Counted from the stretch's first letter, positions 50,699-60,081 are shown. The stretch: DNA of 64,000 bases from Chloroflexota bacterium (GCA_019239775.1 JAFAZN010000363.1:16368-80367), one strand, 5' to 3'. A program made the numbers and translations. Notes: generated by a model from the sequence alone, not told the origin.

Positions 50699-51952
50699 TC
50701 AGTGCCGGAACGGCTCGATTTGTTCCGCCACGTAGCCGTTCGCGCGCAGAGCGGTGATGACCGCTTCGCCGTGAGCGCGGTCGCGCACTTCAAGTGTGAG
50801 CGAGAGGTCCACCACGTTCACCGAATGGGAGGAGCCAATACGGTGGTGGACCACCTCGAAAATGTTGGCGCCCTCCTCGGCGATCACCGTTGAGAGACCA
50901 ACCAGGGCGCCGGGGCGGTCAGTCAGCTCAGTTCGCAGGCGCAAGTGGCGGCCTGAGGCGCCCAGACCGAACTGCAGCAGGCGATCCATCATGTTCGGAT
51001 CGACGTTTCCTCCGCTGATGACCGCGCAGCAGTTTTGATCCCGCACGGATACCGCGCCTGAGAGAATGGCCGCCAGCGCCACAGCACCCGCGGGTTCGGC
51101 GACCGTCTTCGCCCGTTCCATGAGCAGCACAACGGTCTCGGCGATCGATTCGTCGGTGACGGTGACCACGTCATCCACGTAGCGACGGATCAGCGGGAGC
51201 GTGTGCTCGCCCGGGGCGCGGGTGAGCAGGCCATCCGCGATCGTGGTCGGGTTCTGCAGCGGGGCGCTGTAGCGATTGTGGAAGGCAAGGGCGGTGGCAT
51301 TGGCGCCGCTTGCCTGTACGCCGTAGACGCGGATCGACGGCTTCAGCGACTTCGCAGCCACCGCGACGCCCGCGATGAGGCCGCCACCGCCAATTGGCAC
51401 CACGAGAGTCTCCAGGTCGGAGACGGAAGCGAGAATCTCGACGCCGACGGTGCCCTGGCCAGCCATGACCATCGCGTCATCAAACGGGTGGACGTACGTC
51501 AGGCCTTCTTCTTTTGCGATGCGCAGGGCTTCCGCATGCGCCTCATCGAACACGTCGCCGCACAGGATGACTCGGGCGCCATAACCTCGGGTCGCCGCGA
51601 CTTTGGCCAGTGGCGCCTGACTGGGCATGACGATAGTCGCGGGCACGCCGGCCATTTCGGCGGCTACCGCGACACCCTGGGCGTGGTTGCCTGCTGATGC
51701 GGCAATGACACCTCTCTCACGTGTCTCGGCGGGCAGGGTGAGGATGCGGTTCAGCGCGCCCCGGATCTTGTAGGACCCTGTGCGTTGAAGGTTCTCGTAC
51801 TTCAGCCAGACGTTGGCGCCACTGAGCTCCGAGAAGGTGCGCGAGTGCCAGCAGGGCGTCAGTTGGACACGGCCGGCGATACGCTCCGCGGCTGCGCGGA
51901 CGTCCTCGAGCGTGACTTCCGCCGTATCTGACGCAGTGATTGAGGTCGTTAT
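50699..51952 (-). CDS. ilvA: Threonine ammonia-lyase with ACT domain, apparent ATA start
   Basis: 417 aa if started at ATA 51952. PLP-dependent deamination of threonine to 2-oxobutyrate: Schiff-base Lys62 in RTGSYKIRGALN, IAASAGNHAQGVA, phosphate loop PIGGGGLIAGVA, then a C-terminal ACT domain (LTDRPGALVGLSTVIAEEGANIFEV). No ATG, GTG or TTG exists between the upstream gene's stop and residue about 100. ATA overlaps that stop as ATAA, like the ATGA overlaps elsewhere. The alternative is a start inside the upstream gene (ATG 52066, GTG 52042), overlapping by about 100 nt. Confidence 0.88.
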   Translation of the reverse strand: MTTSITASDTAEVTLEDVRAAAERIAGRVQLTPCWHSRTFSELSGANVWLKYENLQRTGSYKIRGALNRILTLPAETRERGVIAASAGNHAQGVAVAAEMAGVPATIVMPSQAPLAKVAATRGYGARVILCGDVFDEAHAEALRIAKEEGLTYVHPFDDAMVMAGQGTVGVEILASVSDLETLVVPIGGGGLIAGVAVAAKSLKPSIRVYGVQASGANATALAFHNRYSAPLQNPTTIADGLLTRAPGEHTLPLIRRYVDDVVTVTDESIAETVVLLMERAKTVAEPAGAVALAAILSGAVSVRDQNCCAVISGGNVDPNMMDRLLQFGLGASGRHLRLRTELTDRPGALVGLSTVIAEEGANIFEVVHHRIGSSHSVNVVDLSLTLEVRDRAHGEAVITALRANGYVAEQIEPFRH

Positions 51953-52470
51953 GACGCGGCAGCCGGCTCGGTTTGCCGCAATCCGTAGTGCGTATCGTGC
52001 TGCACCAGGCGCTCGACCATGTCGGACGGCAGCAGCAGCCACTGACAGCCACCGCCGGGGCACCATTCGGCGAGCTGCTCGCGCACCTGGTCCAACGTCA
52101 TCGGCGCGTTGGCGTTGGCCAGAAAGATGCGAAAGATCGCCTCGAGCGTTGGCATATCGCGATGGATGTAGTTCTTGGCGCGACCACAGTGCTCACGGAT
52201 GCACTTCAGCGGATCGCTACCATACGTTGATTGGCGCACTTCGAAGCGCATGCGGCCGGTCGCTTTGTCGAAGACCGGTACGCGTTCTTCGACTTCCTGG
52301 CCTATCCGAGCGCGGCACGTATCGCACATGCGCGCACGAACAACGTCTTCAAAGGACAGGTTGTTCTCCTCGAACCAGGACGGGTCGGCATGGTAATAGC
52401 GGCCGCTGTCGCCACCGTCGTTAGGGCCGCCAGTATCTGCCAGACTCCGCGTTGTATCGATCACAATCAA
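51949..52470 (-). CDS. Cys-rich hypothetical protein, probable metal binder
   Basis: 173 aa; TTG 52470 has GGAGG a few nt upstream (GTG 52464 is an alternative). Three paired-cysteine motifs are seen: RMCDTCRARIG, KCIREHCGRAKNYI and EWCPGGGCQW, the pattern of a zinc or iron-sulfur protein. The middle helix segment (PTLEAIFRIFLANANAPMTLDQV) could be a small winged helix. I do not recognise the family. It ends in an ATAA overlap with the threonine ammonia-lyase. Confidence 0.75.
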   Translation of the reverse strand: MIVIDTTRSLADTGGPNDGGDSGRYYHADPSWFEENNLSFEDVVRARMCDTCRARIGQEVEERVPVFDKATGRMRFEVRQSTYGSDPLKCIREHCGRAKNYIHRDMPTLEAIFRIFLANANAPMTLDQVREQLAEWCPGGGCQWLLLPSDMVERLVQHDTHYGLRQTEPAAAS

Positions 52471-52485
52471 AGGTCCCTCCGGGAG

Positions 52486-52509
52486 TCAAAGGGACTGACG
52501 TCCCTTTGA
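52486..52509 (-). terminator. Perfect 10-bp hairpin after yebC
   Basis: TCAAAGGGAC (52486-52495), loop TGAC, GTCCCTTTGA (52500-52509). It lies 14 nt after the yebC stop and 16 nt before the start of the Cys-rich gene, whose ribosome binding site follows at once. It may terminate yebC transcription or modulate translation downstream. No T-run. Confidence 0.5.
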
Positions 52510-52523
52510 AATCCCTGCTTTAG

Positions 52524-53279
52524 TCAACCGGCGGCCGCTTGGGCCAATACTTCGTCGGAAATGTGCACGTTCGTGTATACGCGAGTGACGTCGTCGAGGT
52601 CTTCTAAGCGTTCCACCAACCGCATGACGGCGGTGGTTTGATCGTTCGGAAGATCGAGCTGCGTCTTGGGCACCATCGCGACTTCCGCGCTGGCCACGCT
52701 GGCGCCGCTGGCTTCGAGCGCTCGACGCACCTCGTCAACCTGGGTCGGCTCGGTCAGGATCTCCACGTCCTGCCCATCCACGCTGAAGTCGTCCGCGCCC
52801 GCGTCGATGGCTTTGAGCGCCAGCTCTTCGGGATCAGCCTTGTCTTTGGCTTGCGCCAGGATGATCCCGCGCGACTCGAAGTTCCAGGCCACCGAGCCGG
52901 CCTCGCCCAATGACCCGCCACCGCGAGTCAATGTCGCGCGTACTTCGGCCACCGTCCGATTTCGATTGTCGGTGGTCGCCTCGATCAGCAGCGCGGCGCC
53001 GCCTGCACCGTATGCCTCGTACGTAACCTCCTCCAGCGCCGAGCCTTCGCCGCCGCCAACGCCTCGCTGAATCGCACGCTGGATTGTGTCCATTGGCATA
53101 TTTGCCTCACGCGCACGGTCCACAGCCATCCGCAAGCGAGCGTTGCCGTCAGGATCACCGCCGCCTTCGCGCGCCGCGATGGTCAGCTCGCGACCGAGTT
53201 TGGTGAACAGTTGGCCACGTTTGACATCATTCGCGCCCTTCGCGCGCTTGATCTGGGCCCACTTGCTATGACCGGACAC
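52524..53279 (-). CDS. yebC: YebC/PmpR-family translation or transcription factor
   Basis: 251 aa, GTG start with AAGGAGG upstream. MSGHSKWAQIKRAKGANDVKRG, RMAVDRAREANMPMDTIQRAI and YEAYGAGGAALLIEATTDNRNRT are the family hallmarks. Members act on DNA in some species; recent work links the family to translation of difficult peptide sequences. Downstream of the rhomboid gene, same direction. Confidence 0.94.
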   Translation of the reverse strand: MSGHSKWAQIKRAKGANDVKRGQLFTKLGRELTIAAREGGGDPDGNARLRMAVDRAREANMPMDTIQRAIQRGVGGGEGSALEEVTYEAYGAGGAALLIEATTDNRNRTVAEVRATLTRGGGSLGEAGSVAWNFESRGIILAQAKDKADPEELALKAIDAGADDFSVDGQDVEILTEPTQVDEVRRALEASGASVASAEVAMVPKTQLDLPNDQTTAVMRLVERLEDLDDVTRVYTNVHISDEVLAQAAAG

Positions 53280-53390
53280 CTGAAGACTCGCCTCCTTGGC
53301 ACAGCCACGCGCGCACGGGCGCGCTGCTCCGACGCATTGCGCCCTGCGTAGGTGTCGAAGTCTAACATTATGAACTCGCGCGAACTTGCG

Positions 53391-54098
53391 TTAGTACGCG
53401 AGCGACGGTTCGGCAGCGCGCGGGCGCATCAACTGAATCAGGATCAAGCCTGCAATGAAACCGCCGATGTGCGCCCAGACTGCCACGCCACCAGAGGTAT
53501 CGGTCGGCGCACCAAGTGACGTCACGCCCGAGACGAACTGGGTGATGAACCAGAACACGATCAAGAACGCGGCGGCGATACGCGGGACAAGGATCAGCGG
53601 ACCAATAAAGATGAGCGTGCGTACCTGTGCGTTTGGGAACAGGCGCAGGTAGGCCGCGAGGACACCCGCGATGGCGCCGCTGGCGCCAATGCTGGGAGTG
53701 TCGCTTCCCGCGTTGGCAATGATGTGGGTGATGCCCGCGATGATGCCGCAGAGAAAGTAAAAGATCAGGAACTTGAGATGGCCGAGGCGATCTTCGACGT
53801 TGTCGCCGAAGATGAACAGGTACAGCATGTTGCTGGCGATGTGCAGCAAGCCGCCATGCAGGAACATGCTGGTGATCAGCGTCAAATAGACGATGCCGAA
53901 CGGCGGTGGCGGGCCAATCAGCAGGCCCCGCGTGTATTCGACGGGCACGACGCCCGCGGCCGCGAAGAGACTGTTGAGTTGCTGCTCGGATCCGAGGACT
54001 AGCTCGAACAAGAAGGCGATGATGTTGACCGCGAGGATGGTCAGCATGACCCAGGGGAACGTTCGACGCGGGCCTGGATAGTCCTTCAGGGGGATCAT
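53391..54098 (-). CDS. Rhomboid family intramembrane serine protease
   Basis: 235 aa with 6-7 TM segments. The catalytic dyad is Ser140 in SIGASGAIAGV and His211 in VWAHIGGFIAG; HGGLLHIASNMLYLFIFGDN (His81, His86, Asn90) forms the oxyanion region, and EDRLG follows in the L1/TM2 area. It cleaves membrane proteins inside the bilayer; substrates are unknown. It is divergent from the EF-G-like gene across only 30 bp. Confidence 0.94.
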   Translation of the reverse strand: MIPLKDYPGPRRTFPWVMLTILAVNIIAFLFELVLGSEQQLNSLFAAAGVVPVEYTRGLLIGPPPPFGIVYLTLITSMFLHGGLLHIASNMLYLFIFGDNVEDRLGHLKFLIFYFLCGIIAGITHIIANAGSDTPSIGASGAIAGVLAAYLRLFPNAQVRTLIFIGPLILVPRIAAAFLIVFWFITQFVSGVTSLGAPTDTSGGVAVWAHIGGFIAGLILIQLMRPRAAEPSLAY

Positions 54099-54112
54099 GC
54101 GTCGGGCGTTCG

Positions 54113-54118
54113 TATACT
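54113..54118 (+). promoter_or_regulatory. -10 element of the EF-G-like gene
   Basis: TATACT ends 10 nt before ATG 54129, which predicts a transcript with only a few leader bases or none. No -35 of note. Confidence 0.4.
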
Positions 54119-54128
54119 AATTGGTCCA

Positions 54129-56174
54129 ATGAAGGAATACGCACCCGCGCAGCTTCGTAATGTCGGTTTGTTCTCGCACGGCGGCGCGGGAAAGACGACG
54201 CTGAGCGAGGCGCTGTTGTTTCGCGCGGGGGCCATCACGCGCATGGGCTCGATCGAAGACGGCAACACCACCACCGACTTCGATCCCGATGAACTTCGAC
54301 GGCAAATGTCCGTCAGCCTGGCGGTGGCGCCGCTGGAGTGGGAGGGCCACAAGGTCAACTTGCTCGACACGCCGGGCTACGCCGATTTCTACGGTGAGGT
54401 GGCCGAGGCTGCGCGCGTCTGCGATGGAGCGACGATCGTCATTGACGGTGTCGCGGGGCCGCAGGTCGGTACGGACGCGGTATGGAGGCGAACCAGCAGA
54501 CTGCCGCGACTGATCGTGGTGAACAAGCTGGACCGCGAGAACGCGGACTACCGCGCCTCGCTCGACAGTCTGCGCGAACGGTACGGCAAGGGCGTCGTGC
54601 CGCTCACCTTCCCCATCGGTAAGGCCGATCAGCTGAGTGGCGTGGTCGACCTGCTCGAAGGGCAGGCATTCATGGCTGGTAAGCAAGGTGGTGAAGCGAC
54701 ACCCGCGGCGGAGCAAGGCACCGTCGATCAGTTGCGTGAGATGCTTGTGGAGAGCGCTTGCGAGCTCGACGACGATCTCATCAACAAGTACCTCGAAGGT
54801 GAGGAAATCTCTCCCGAGGAGTTGGTCAAAGCCGTTCGCCAGGGAGTTCGCGAACAAAAGCTGTTTCCCGTCCTGGCGTCCGCGGGATCACGCTCCATCG
54901 GGCTCGAGTCGCTGATGAACGCGATCGTGCAGCTACTGCCTGCGCCGACCGAAGTCGAGGTCTTGCGCGAGGATGGCTCCGAACTCGAAATTGGCGACAA
55001 GCTCGCGGCGCTGGTCTTCAAAACGGTCTCCGACCCAAATATCGGCCGCTTGAGCTATGTGCGGGTGTACTCGGGAACGTTGACCGCCGACAGCCACGTC
55101 TGGAACACGCACAAGAGCAAGGACGAGCGCATCGGGCAGGTCTTCCACATCCGAGGTAAGAGCCAGGAGCCCACGCAACGGCTCGTCACAGGCGACATTG
55201 GCGTCATCCCGAAATTGGCGGAGACGGTAACCGGGGACACCCTTTCTACGAAGGACGCGGGAATTGCGCTCGCAGGGTTTGACTATCCGCCCGCGGCGTA
55301 CTTCGCTTCAGTGCACCCGAAGTCGCGCAACGACGTGGACAAGCTCTCCACAGCGATGGCTCGGTTGCTCGAAGAGGATCCCAGTTTGCAGATGCATCGG
55401 GAGACCTCGACGAACGAGGTGATCCTGTCGGGGCTGGGTGATTCGCACCTGGAAGTCGCCGTACAGCGGCTACAGCGCAAGTTTGGCGTCAATGTCACGC
55501 TGGATGTGCCAAAAGTGGCTTATCGAGAGACGATCACCAGCAAGGGCACCGCCGAAGGTCGGCATGTGCGGCAGTCGGGTGGCCACGGGCAGTACGGCGT
55601 GGTGAATCTCGAGATCGAGCCCACCTCACGCGGTGAGGGCTTCGAGTTTGTGGACAAGATCGTCGGCGGTGTGGTGCCGAGGCAGTTCATCCCGGCAGTA
55701 GAAAAAGGCATTCGGGAGACGCTGGATCAAGGCGTTATTGCGGGTTACCCGGTTGTCGACGTACGAGCGGCCCTGGTGTTCGGTAAATACCACCCGGTTG
55801 ATTCGTCTGAAGCGGCCTTCAAGACAGCGGGCGCAGTGGGCTTCAAGGCTGCGTTCAGTCAGGCAAACCCGGTGCTGCTCGAGCCGGTCATGCGCGTGGA
55901 GGTCACGGTGCCCAGTGAATTCGCCGGCGACATCATGGGCGACCTCAATACGCGGCGCGCGCATATTCACGGGATGACGCCGGATGGGCCGAACACCGTC
56001 ATCGAGGCGTCGGTGCCACAGTCAGAAATGCTGCGCTACGCCACCGATCTGCGATCGATGACGCAAGGGCGTGGAACGTACGCCATGCAGGTGTCGCACT
56101 ATGACCCTGTGCCGTCGCATCTGCAGGCGAAAATCGTCGAGGAGCGAAAGAAGGAGACGGACGGGGAGCACTAG
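54129..56174 (+). CDS. Elongation factor G-like GTPase (EF-G2 type)
   Basis: 681 aa. It has all five EF-G domains: G1 SHGGAGKTTLSEAL (Lys22), G3 LLDTPGYADF, G4 VVNKLDRENADYR, domain II around 290-380, and domains III-V with the domain IV segment GQYGVVNLEIEPTSRGEGFEF. G1 lacks the HIDHGKTT form of canonical EF-G, which is typical of FusA2/EF-G2 paralogues. Its role in translation is uncertain for this group. The canonical fusA is presumably elsewhere. Confidence 0.88.
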   Translation: MKEYAPAQLRNVGLFSHGGAGKTTLSEALLFRAGAITRMGSIEDGNTTTDFDPDELRRQMSVSLAVAPLEWEGHKVNLLDTPGYADFYGEVAEAARVCDGATIVIDGVAGPQVGTDAVWRRTSRLPRLIVVNKLDRENADYRASLDSLRERYGKGVVPLTFPIGKADQLSGVVDLLEGQAFMAGKQGGEATPAAEQGTVDQLREMLVESACELDDDLINKYLEGEEISPEELVKAVRQGVREQKLFPVLASAGSRSIGLESLMNAIVQLLPAPTEVEVLREDGSELEIGDKLAALVFKTVSDPNIGRLSYVRVYSGTLTADSHVWNTHKSKDERIGQVFHIRGKSQEPTQRLVTGDIGVIPKLAETVTGDTLSTKDAGIALAGFDYPPAAYFASVHPKSRNDVDKLSTAMARLLEEDPSLQMHRETSTNEVILSGLGDSHLEVAVQRLQRKFGVNVTLDVPKVAYRETITSKGTAEGRHVRQSGGHGQYGVVNLEIEPTSRGEGFEFVDKIVGGVVPRQFIPAVEKGIRETLDQGVIAGYPVVDVRAALVFGKYHPVDSSEAAFKTAGAVGFKAAFSQANPVLLEPVMRVEVTVPSEFAGDIMGDLNTRRAHIHGMTPDGPNTVIEASVPQSEMLRYATDLRSMTQGRGTYAMQVSHYDPVPSHLQAKIVEERKKETDGEH

Positions 56175-56914
56175 TCGGCGCGGCGGACGAAGTAGACGCG
56201 AGCTGGGCCGTGGCGGTGCGGCAGCTCCTGGTCCAGCGCAACCCGCGGAGGGTCTTGCTCCACGCTGACCACGGTCTCGTGCACTGCACCATCCTGGTGC
56301 ACCTGCGCCTCATAGGCGACGCTTGCGCGCGGAACAGCACGCAACGGGTCGACGAGGAGATAGTCCCCGCGCACTTCGCCCGGAACGCTGTAGACCCGCC
56401 CGAGCAGGTCGGCCGCGCCGCGGATGGCACCGGCTGCCAGCAGTGTGCGGATGGCGGTGCTGCTGACCACCTGGCCTTCCAGAACCAACGGCGCAACCAT
56501 ATGCAAGCCCCAGCCGCTTGCGGCGCCAAGCTCGGCAAGCACCGCGATGGTGCCTTTGCGACCGCGGCCAAGAGCAAAGTCGGCACCGACCCAGAGCTCC
56601 GCGATTGGCTGACGCTCTGTGACCAGGCGCATGAACTCCTCTGGCTCGAGCCGCGCCAGGTCACGCGTGAACGGACAGATCCAGACCGAGTCGATGCCTG
56701 ACTGCTCAAGGATCTCCTTGCGCTCTTCGGCAGTTGACAGGTACGTCAGTTTGCGCTCGGGTACCAGCACCTGCTCGGGATGTGGGTCGAAGGTGATCGC
56801 GAAGCTGCCCAGCCCGAGTGCGCGCGCGCGGGAGACGACTTGATCGATGAGCTTGTGATGTCCGAGGTGGACGCCGTCAAAGTTGCCGATGGTGACGATG
56901 GCAGGCGGAGTCAT
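56171..56914 (-). CDS. ribF: RibF homologue with FAD synthetase domain only
   Basis: 247 aa; ATG 56914 overlaps the truB stop as ATGA. Residues 1-180 form the FMN adenylyltransferase domain: VTIGNFDGVHLGHHKLI, ITFDPHPEQVL, LWVGADFALGRGRKG and VVSSTAIRTLLAAG. The riboflavin kinase domain that normally follows (about 130 residues with the GFPTAN motif) is absent; after LLGRVYSVPGEVRGDYLLVD only some 60 divergent residues remain. No frameshift restores it. FMN synthesis would then need a separate riboflavin kinase. It is the last gene of the nusA operon. Confidence 0.88.
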   Translation of the reverse strand: MTPPAIVTIGNFDGVHLGHHKLIDQVVSRARALGLGSFAITFDPHPEQVLVPERKLTYLSTAEERKEILEQSGIDSVWICPFTRDLARLEPEEFMRLVTERQPIAELWVGADFALGRGRKGTIAVLAELGAASGWGLHMVAPLVLEGQVVSSTAIRTLLAAGAIRGAADLLGRVYSVPGEVRGDYLLVDPLRAVPRASVAYEAQVHQDGAVHETVVSVEQDPPRVALDQELPHRHGPARVYFVRRAD

Positions 56915-57753
56915 AGGGCGATTCGGGGTCGGAGCACGTCGGCCTGCGCGGTTCCCAGGCCGATGAGCCGACCGAGTGGATCGTAGACCCACACGCTCGT
57001 GGCGCGCAGATTCTCTGCCTGCAGCGCCTGACCATTCGCAAATCTTCGTGCGCCATCTTCCTCGAGCGTGACCTTTGGCGCATCAGGTAGGGCGATGCTT
57101 GCGGGCAGCAGTGCCTCGGTAACACCGCGTGTGGCGAGGTCATCGAGGGTGATCGCGTCTGCGAGGGTGAAAGGGCCGACGCGCGTGCGCAGCAGTGAGG
57201 CCATGTAGCCGACCGTGCTCAGCGCCAGGGCGATATCGCGGGCGAGAGCACGGATATAGGTGCCCTTGCTGCACGTGGCTTCGAGCGTGAGTACGGATTC
57301 GGTGTAGTTCATGAGGTGGAGGTCGTCGATGGTGACGAGGCGCGGAGCCAGGTCGACCTCGGCGCCACGGCGCGCCAGGGCGTAGGCGCGTTGGCCGCCG
57401 ACCTTGAGGGCCGAATACTTCGGCGGTGTCTGAAGCACGTCACCGCGGAACTGGGCAAGGACTTGCTGCAACAGTGGCTCCGACAGAGGTGGGACCTCGG
57501 CGCGAGAGGTGATGGCCCCTTCAGCATCGTCGGATTCGGTGGCGACCCCGAGCTGGACCGTCGCCACGTAGGTCTTGCGGCCCGATTGGACGTAGTCGGC
57601 GAGGCGCGTGGCGCGACCAAGTAAGACGGGCAGGACGCCTTCGGCCAGTGGGTCCAATGTGCCAGCGTGGCCAACTCGTTTCTGGCTCGCCAGACGACGG
57701 ACGCGGGCCACCACGTCGTGGGAGGTCCACGCCTTTGGTTTGTTGATATTCAG
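56911..57753 (-). CDS. truB: tRNA pseudouridine-55 synthase, apparent CTG (or ATT) start
   Basis: 280 aa from CTG 57753. It makes pseudouridine 55 in the T loop of tRNAs. The N-terminal LNINKPKAWTSHDVVARVRR is family sequence upstream of the first ordinary start (GTG 57714). Asp33 in GHAGTLDPLAEGVL is catalytic; RRGAEVDLAPR and CSKGTYIRALARDI follow. Between the in-frame stop within rbfA and residue 14 there is no ATG, GTG or TTG; CTG 57753 and ATT 57756 are the likely starts. Confidence 0.93.
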   Translation of the reverse strand: MNINKPKAWTSHDVVARVRRLASQKRVGHAGTLDPLAEGVLPVLLGRATRLADYVQSGRKTYVATVQLGVATESDDAEGAITSRAEVPPLSEPLLQQVLAQFRGDVLQTPPKYSALKVGGQRAYALARRGAEVDLAPRLVTIDDLHLMNYTESVLTLEATCSKGTYIRALARDIALALSTVGYMASLLRTRVGPFTLADAITLDDLATRGVTEALLPASIALPDAPKVTLEEDGARRFANGQALQAENLRATSVWVYDPLGRLIGLGTAQADVLRPRIAL

Positions 57754-57766
57754 AATGCCAGTGAGC

Positions 57767-58138
57767 TCAGGAGTCGCGATGCTCGCGCTCCTCTTCGATC
57801 GTGCGCATCAGGCGCATGATGCGGTCGCCGCGCTCCAGTGATGGGTCGAAAACAAATTCGAGGTGAGGCGTATGGCGAAGGTCCAGCCGTTCCTTCAGGT
57901 TGTGGTGCAGAAAGCCAGACGCGCGCTTCAGATGCGTGCGCGCGGCGTCGATGGTCGCCTCGTCGCCGTAGACGCTGAAGTACACCTTCGCGTTGCGCAG
58001 GTCTGGCGAAGTCTCCACGTCAGTGATCGAGATCATGTTGTCGTGGAGGGTTGCGTCTTTGACTTCCCGCGTCAGGAGGTCGGCGATCTCCTGACGCAAG
58101 AGGTGGTTTATTCGCTCAATGCGGCGTGACGGTGACAC
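57767..58138 (-). CDS. rbfA: Ribosome-binding factor A
   Basis: 123 aa, GTG start. Small KH-like protein that assists 16S rRNA 5'-end maturation. SRRIERINHLLRQEIADLL, the conserved ITDVETSPDLRNAKVYFSV and LRHTPHLEFVFDPSLERG are typical. It lies between infB and truB as in most bacteria. Confidence 0.95.
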   Translation of the reverse strand: MSPSRRIERINHLLRQEIADLLTREVKDATLHDNMISITDVETSPDLRNAKVYFSVYGDEATIDAARTHLKRASGFLHHNLKERLDLRHTPHLEFVFDPSLERGDRIMRLMRTIEEEREHRDS

Positions 58139-58155
58139 GGCGACCGCTCACCCGA

Positions 58156-60081
58156 TTAGACGCGTTCGGTGGTGAACATCTCCATCGTGTCGCCCTCGCC
58201 GATATCGTCCCAGCCGTCGAGCAGGATGCCGCACTCGAAGCCTTCGCGGACCTCGTTCACGTCGTCTCGCTCGCGCCGTAGCGACGCGATGTTGCCTTCC
58301 CACACCTGCTGGTTGCCGCGCAAGAAGCGGACGCGATCACGCCGATGAATGACGCCATCGGCGACGATGCAGCCCGCAATCGTGCGGCGGCCCGCCTTGA
58401 ATGTCGCGCGGACTCGAGCGTGCCCATGCACCACTTCCTCGTACCGAGGTTCGAGCATCCCAGTCAGCATCTGCTCGACCTCTTCGACGAGCGTATAGAT
58501 GACGCTGTACTCGCGGATGCTTACGCCTTGAAGCTCGGCCGCTCGTTTGGCGTCGGCTTCGGTCTTCACATTGAAGGCAATGATCATCGCCTTTGATGCA
58601 TCGGCGAGGTTGACGTCGTTGACGTTGACGTTGCCAAGGCCAGAATGGATGACTTTGGCACGTGTTTCGGTCTGATCGCCCAACTTCTCGAGGGAGTTGA
58701 CGATTGGTTCGACACTGCCCTGAACGTCAGCTTTGACGATCAGGTTCAGCTCTTTGATGGCACCCGATCGGATCCGCGCGAAGACTGCCTCGATCGACAG
58801 CTCGCTCTCACCATCGCGCTGGCCTGCGCTGATCGCGGCTTCCACCATGGCGCGCGCCGCGCGCTCGTCGGCCACGACCATGAAGCGATCACCCGCGGCC
58901 GGCACACCGCTGAGACCAAGCACCTCGACCGGGAATGAGGGCGGAGCATCTTTGACGCGTTGACCTCGGTCGTTGAAGAGCGCCTTCAATCGGCCCTGCA
59001 CCGAACCGGCCACAACGAGGTCACCCACATGAAGTGTCCCGCGCTGTACCAACAAGGTCGCGACGGCGCCGCGAGACTTGTCCATCTTGGCCTCGATCAC
59101 GGCACCAACCGCGAGCCGATCGGGGTTGGCCCTCGGCTCGACTTCTGCTTCGGCGACCAGCTGGATCGTTTCGAGCAGTGTGCTGATGCCTTCTTGCGTA
59201 CGTGCGGAAACGGGGATCGCCTCGATATTGCCGCCGTACTCGGTGACAACCACGCCGAGGTCGGCAAGCTCTTGCTTCACCCGATCCGGATTGGCCGAGA
59301 CCATGTCGATCTTGTTGATAGCCACGATGATCGGCACACCCGCGGCGCGAGCGTGGTCGATGGCTTCCCGCGTCTGAGGCATGACCCCGTCGTCCGCGGC
59401 AACCACGATAACGGCGATATCGGTGACCTGCGCACCACGCGCACGCATCGCGGTGAACGCTTCGTGGCCAGGCGTGTCAAGGAACGTGATCAGGCTGCCG
59501 TTGACCTCGACCTGGTAGGCGCCGATGTGCTGTGTAATGCCGCCTGCTTCACCGGCCGCGACTCGCGTATCGCGGATTGCGTCGAGGAGGCTGGTCTTGC
59601 CGTGATCGACGTGGCCCATGATGGTCACCACAGGCGGCCGTGGCTTGAGCGTGGCCGGATCCTCTTCTTCGGCACGCGGGGTAACGGGTGCAACGGCTTC
59701 TTGCGCTGGCTCGGCCGTTGGCGTCGCTGTGGTCGTGGGAGCGGGTGCGGCAACCGCTGTCCTCTGCTCGCGCACCTCGAAGCCCAGGTCTGAGGCGATC
59801 ACCGCGGCGGTGTCGTAGTCCAGCGCCTGATTGATGGTTGCCACGGTGCCGTTGGTGAACAGCGTCTTGATGACCTGAGTCACAGGCACGCCAAGAATGC
59901 CCGCCAGGTCGGCCACGCTCACGACTGAAGGCAGCTCAATTGGGCCGGATTCGGCTGCCCGTGTAGCGATGGCCGTCGCGGCCTCGGCGCGCCGCTCGAA
60001 AGCCTCGAGCTGGCCGCGGCGGCCGCCGCGGGATTGGCCCGGGCGATTTGCGGGTCGCGATCGTTGCCCTGGTCTTGGCAT
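58156..60081 (-). CDS. infB: Translation initiation factor IF-2
   Basis: 641 aa from ATG 60081. A short basic N-terminus and an IF2_N-type segment ([20 protein letters not shown]) precede the GTPase domain: G1 [15 protein letters not shown]3 DTPGHEAF, G4 INKIDM. The EF-Tu-like domain II and C-terminal fMet-tRNA-binding domains follow. GTG 60126 upstream would overlap ylxR and is less likely. Confidence 0.96.
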   Translation of the reverse strand: MPRPGQRSRPANRPGQSRGGRRGQLEAFERRAEAATAIATRAAESGPIELPSVVSVADLAGILGVPVTQVIKTLFTNGTVATINQALDYDTAAVIASDLGFEVREQRTAVAAPAPTTTATPTAEPAQEAVAPVTPRAEEEDPATLKPRPPVVTIMGHVDHGKTSLLDAIRDTRVAAGEAGGITQHIGAYQVEVNGSLITFLDTPGHEAFTAMRARGAQVTDIAVIVVAADDGVMPQTREAIDHARAAGVPIIVAINKIDMVSANPDRVKQELADLGVVVTEYGGNIEAIPVSARTQEGISTLLETIQLVAEAEVEPRANPDRLAVGAVIEAKMDKSRGAVATLLVQRGTLHVGDLVVAGSVQGRLKALFNDRGQRVKDAPPSFPVEVLGLSGVPAAGDRFMVVADERAARAMVEAAISAGQRDGESELSIEAVFARIRSGAIKELNLIVKADVQGSVEPIVNSLEKLGDQTETRAKVIHSGLGNVNVNDVNLADASKAMIIAFNVKTEADAKRAAELQGVSIREYSVIYTLVEEVEQMLTGMLEPRYEEVVHGHARVRATFKAGRRTIAGCIVADGVIHRRDRVRFLRGNQQVWEGNIASLRRERDDVNEVREGFECGILLDGWDDIGEGDTMEMFTTERV

